From Flagellimonas profundi (GTDB taxonomy: Bacteria; Bacteroidota; Bacteroidia; Flavobacteriales; Flavobacteriaceae), in assembly GCF_017313275.1 (NCBI RefSeq), contig NZ_JAFLNM010000002.1:730455-794454 (forward strand): a stretch of DNA of 64,000 bases, in the 5' to 3' direction. Shown piece after piece: positions 62,871-64,000 of the stretch. The notes under the pieces were generated by a model, which ran no database searches, was not told the origin of the DNA, and saw only the letters and a program-made list of their open reading frames with translations. A program made the position numbers and the translations under genes. How positions within the stretch are numbered: position 1 is the first letter of the stretch; each line of letters starts with the position of its first letter.

Positions 62871-64000
62871 ATGAGATATTTTATGACGGCATTGTTCATG
62901 CTGTTCATTAGTGCTCTTGCTGCACAAAACATAGAGGGAAAACTGGTAGATGAAGCTGGTTCCCCCTTAGAGGATGCTGGAATTTTCAACAAAACTAGTG
63001 GACAACATAGCCATACCGATGGAACAGGACATTTTGTTCTGGACAGAACCTCGGTGAACGACACAATTTACTTTTCCAGGTTAGGTTATGCCACGCTCAC
63101 CCGAGTGGTGAGTGAAACGGATTTACAAAATACGATTACCATTGTACTTGAGGAAAGTTCCATTTCATTGGACCAAGTAGTTTTAGTATCCAAGGTGGAC
63201 GCCTTGAGTAGAGTGGTGGATGTGGATGTTAAAACCAATCCCGTAAAATCATCACAGGAAATTTTAAGGAAGGTTCCTGGCTTGATCATTGGACAGCATG
63301 CTGGCGGCGGAAAGGCCGAACAAATATTCTTGCGAGGCTTTGATGTTGATCACGGAACCGATGTGGCCATTAATGTGGACGGGATGCCGGTAAATATGGT
63401 TTCCCATGCCCATGGGCAGGGTTATGCAGATCTTCATTTTGTTATTCCTGAGACCATTGAGAATGTCAACTTTGGGAAAGGACCCTATTATGCCGATCAA
63501 GGGAATTTTAATACCGCCGGTTACGTGAATTTAAAGCTGAGAAAAAGCTTGGACAAAAGCGTTTTTTCCACCGAAGTTGGACAATTTGGGGCGCGCAGGT
63601 TTATGGGAATGTTCAATGTATTGGAGAACCAAAATTCCAATGCTTACGTGGCTTCGGAATTGTATTTGACAGATGGACCGTTTGAGTCGCCACAGCACTT
63701 TAATCGAATCAATCTTTTGGGAAGATATCGCTATGCTTTGCCTGGTGATCAAGAGTTGCTGTTAACTGCTTCACACTTTTCGAGCAAATGGGATGCATCG
63801 GGCCAAATACCACAACGAGCGGTCGACCAAGGTTTGATCAGTCGTTTTGGAGCCATTGATGATACGGAGGGCGGACAAACGAGCAGGACCAATTTCGTTT
63901 TGAACCATAACAAAAACTTGGGGGCGGGTAAATCGCTCAATACAATGGTGTTTGTATCCCATTACGATTTTGAACTCTATTCCAACTTTACGTTTTTCTT
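62871..64000 (+). CDS. TonB-dependent receptor, N-terminal part (cut by window end)
   Basis: Open from the ATG at 62871 to the window end, 376 codons seen. Signal peptide (MTALFMLFISALAAQN). CarboxypepD-regulatory-like domain at about 20-100 (IEGKLVDEAGSPLEDAGIF), with GQHSHTDGTGH. Then the plug: ILRKVPGLIIGQHAGGGKAEQIFLRGF (about 130-156), HGTDVAINVDGMPVN, and VSHAHGQGYADLHFVIPETIENV, where two histidines lie in the plug loop. Barrel strands follow (GFNTAGYVNL-type, QFGARRFMGMFN). Ligand unknown; histidine clusters and the His-rich neighbour suggest a metal or metal complex. The C-terminal barrel is outside the window. Confidence 0.9.
   Translation, partial: MRYFMTALFMLFISALAAQNIEGKLVDEAGSPLEDAGIFNKTSGQHSHTDGTGHFVLDRTSVNDTIYFSRLGYATLTRVVSETDLQNTITIVLEESSISLDQVVLVSKVDALSRVVDVDVKTNPVKSSQEILRKVPGLIIGQHAGGGKAEQIFLRGFDVDHGTDVAINVDGMPVNMVSHAHGQGYADLHFVIPETIENVNFGKGPYYADQGNFNTAGYVNLKLRKSLDKSVFSTEVGQFGARRFMGMFNVLENQNSNAYVASELYLTDGPFESPQHFNRINLLGRYRYALPGDQELLLTASHFSSKWDASGQIPQRAVDQGLISRFGAIDDTEGGQTSRTNFVLNHNKNLGAGKSLNTMVFVSHYDFELYSNFTFF

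Overview
The window looks like chromosome from a marine member of the Flavobacteriaceae (Bacteroidota). Evidence: two surface proteins with type B type IX secretion (T9SS) C-terminal domains, each beside a PorP/SprF-family gene; a DnaE polymerase with a fused N-terminal proofreading exonuclease; promoters of the TAnnTTTG (-7) type; almost no Shine-Dalgarno sequences; an acidic tail on bS16; and DUF11, DUF5723-like and TSP3 proteins. A Muricauda/Maribacter-like genus is a guess. Base composition is moderate. The 216-bp repeat array at 14.8-22.0 kb is clearly richer in G+C, and the gene at 34.8-35.8 kb is clearly richer in A+T.

Layout. 0-2.8 kb: nrdB-nrdA, class I ribonucleotide reductase; nrdB is open at the window edge. 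3.0-8.1 kb: a nine-repeat DUF11 surface protein with its PorP/SprF partner. 8.2-12.9 kb: precorrin-2 dehydrogenase, a LytTR response regulator next to the wreck of its sensor kinase, two unknown proteins and a lipoprotein hydrolase. 12.9-24.2 kb: a second PorP/SprF and a 3447-residue adhesin built of 32 near-identical 72-residue units. 24.5-27.5 kb: an OmpA/TSP3 protein, a gene-free stretch full of inverted repeats, and a YegP-like protein. 27.7-31.4 kb: proCBA with rpsU (bS21), a GNAT acetyltransferase and a small basic protein. 32.1-34.4 kb: a TauE/SafE permease and a porin. 34.56-36.19 kb: a 1.6-kb element inserted in tRNA-Asp(GTC), carrying one secreted trypsin-like protease and no integrase. 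36.3-44.8 kb: DUF58 protein, thioredoxin, dnaE, a ferritin-like stress protein, rpsP-rimM and a small beta-barrel. 45-54 kb: trmN6, glutaryl-CoA dehydrogenase, an FdhF/YdeP oxidoreductase, and a dinB-dnaE2 error-prone polymerase operon with tandem palindromes at its promoter. Divergent from that is a probable small RNA. 54.3-61.1 kb: the complete hutHIUG histidine-degradation operon with a divergent LysR regulator. 61.1-64 kb: nitroreductase, DUF456 membrane protein, a His-rich membrane-anchored protein and the start of a TonB-dependent receptor cut by the window end.

How the parts work together. The two surface-protein/PorP pairs fit T9SS export and attachment. hutHIUG converts histidine to glutamate, and proBAC could then turn glutamate into proline. 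dinB and dnaE2 form a two-polymerase translesion module. The His-rich protein and the TonB receptor probably form a metal-related uptake pair. The most unusual items are the tRNA-Asp single-cargo element, the structured gene-free stretch at 26.87-27.07 kb, the putative small RNA at 54.03-54.13 kb, and a rare perfect Shine-Dalgarno in front of rimM.
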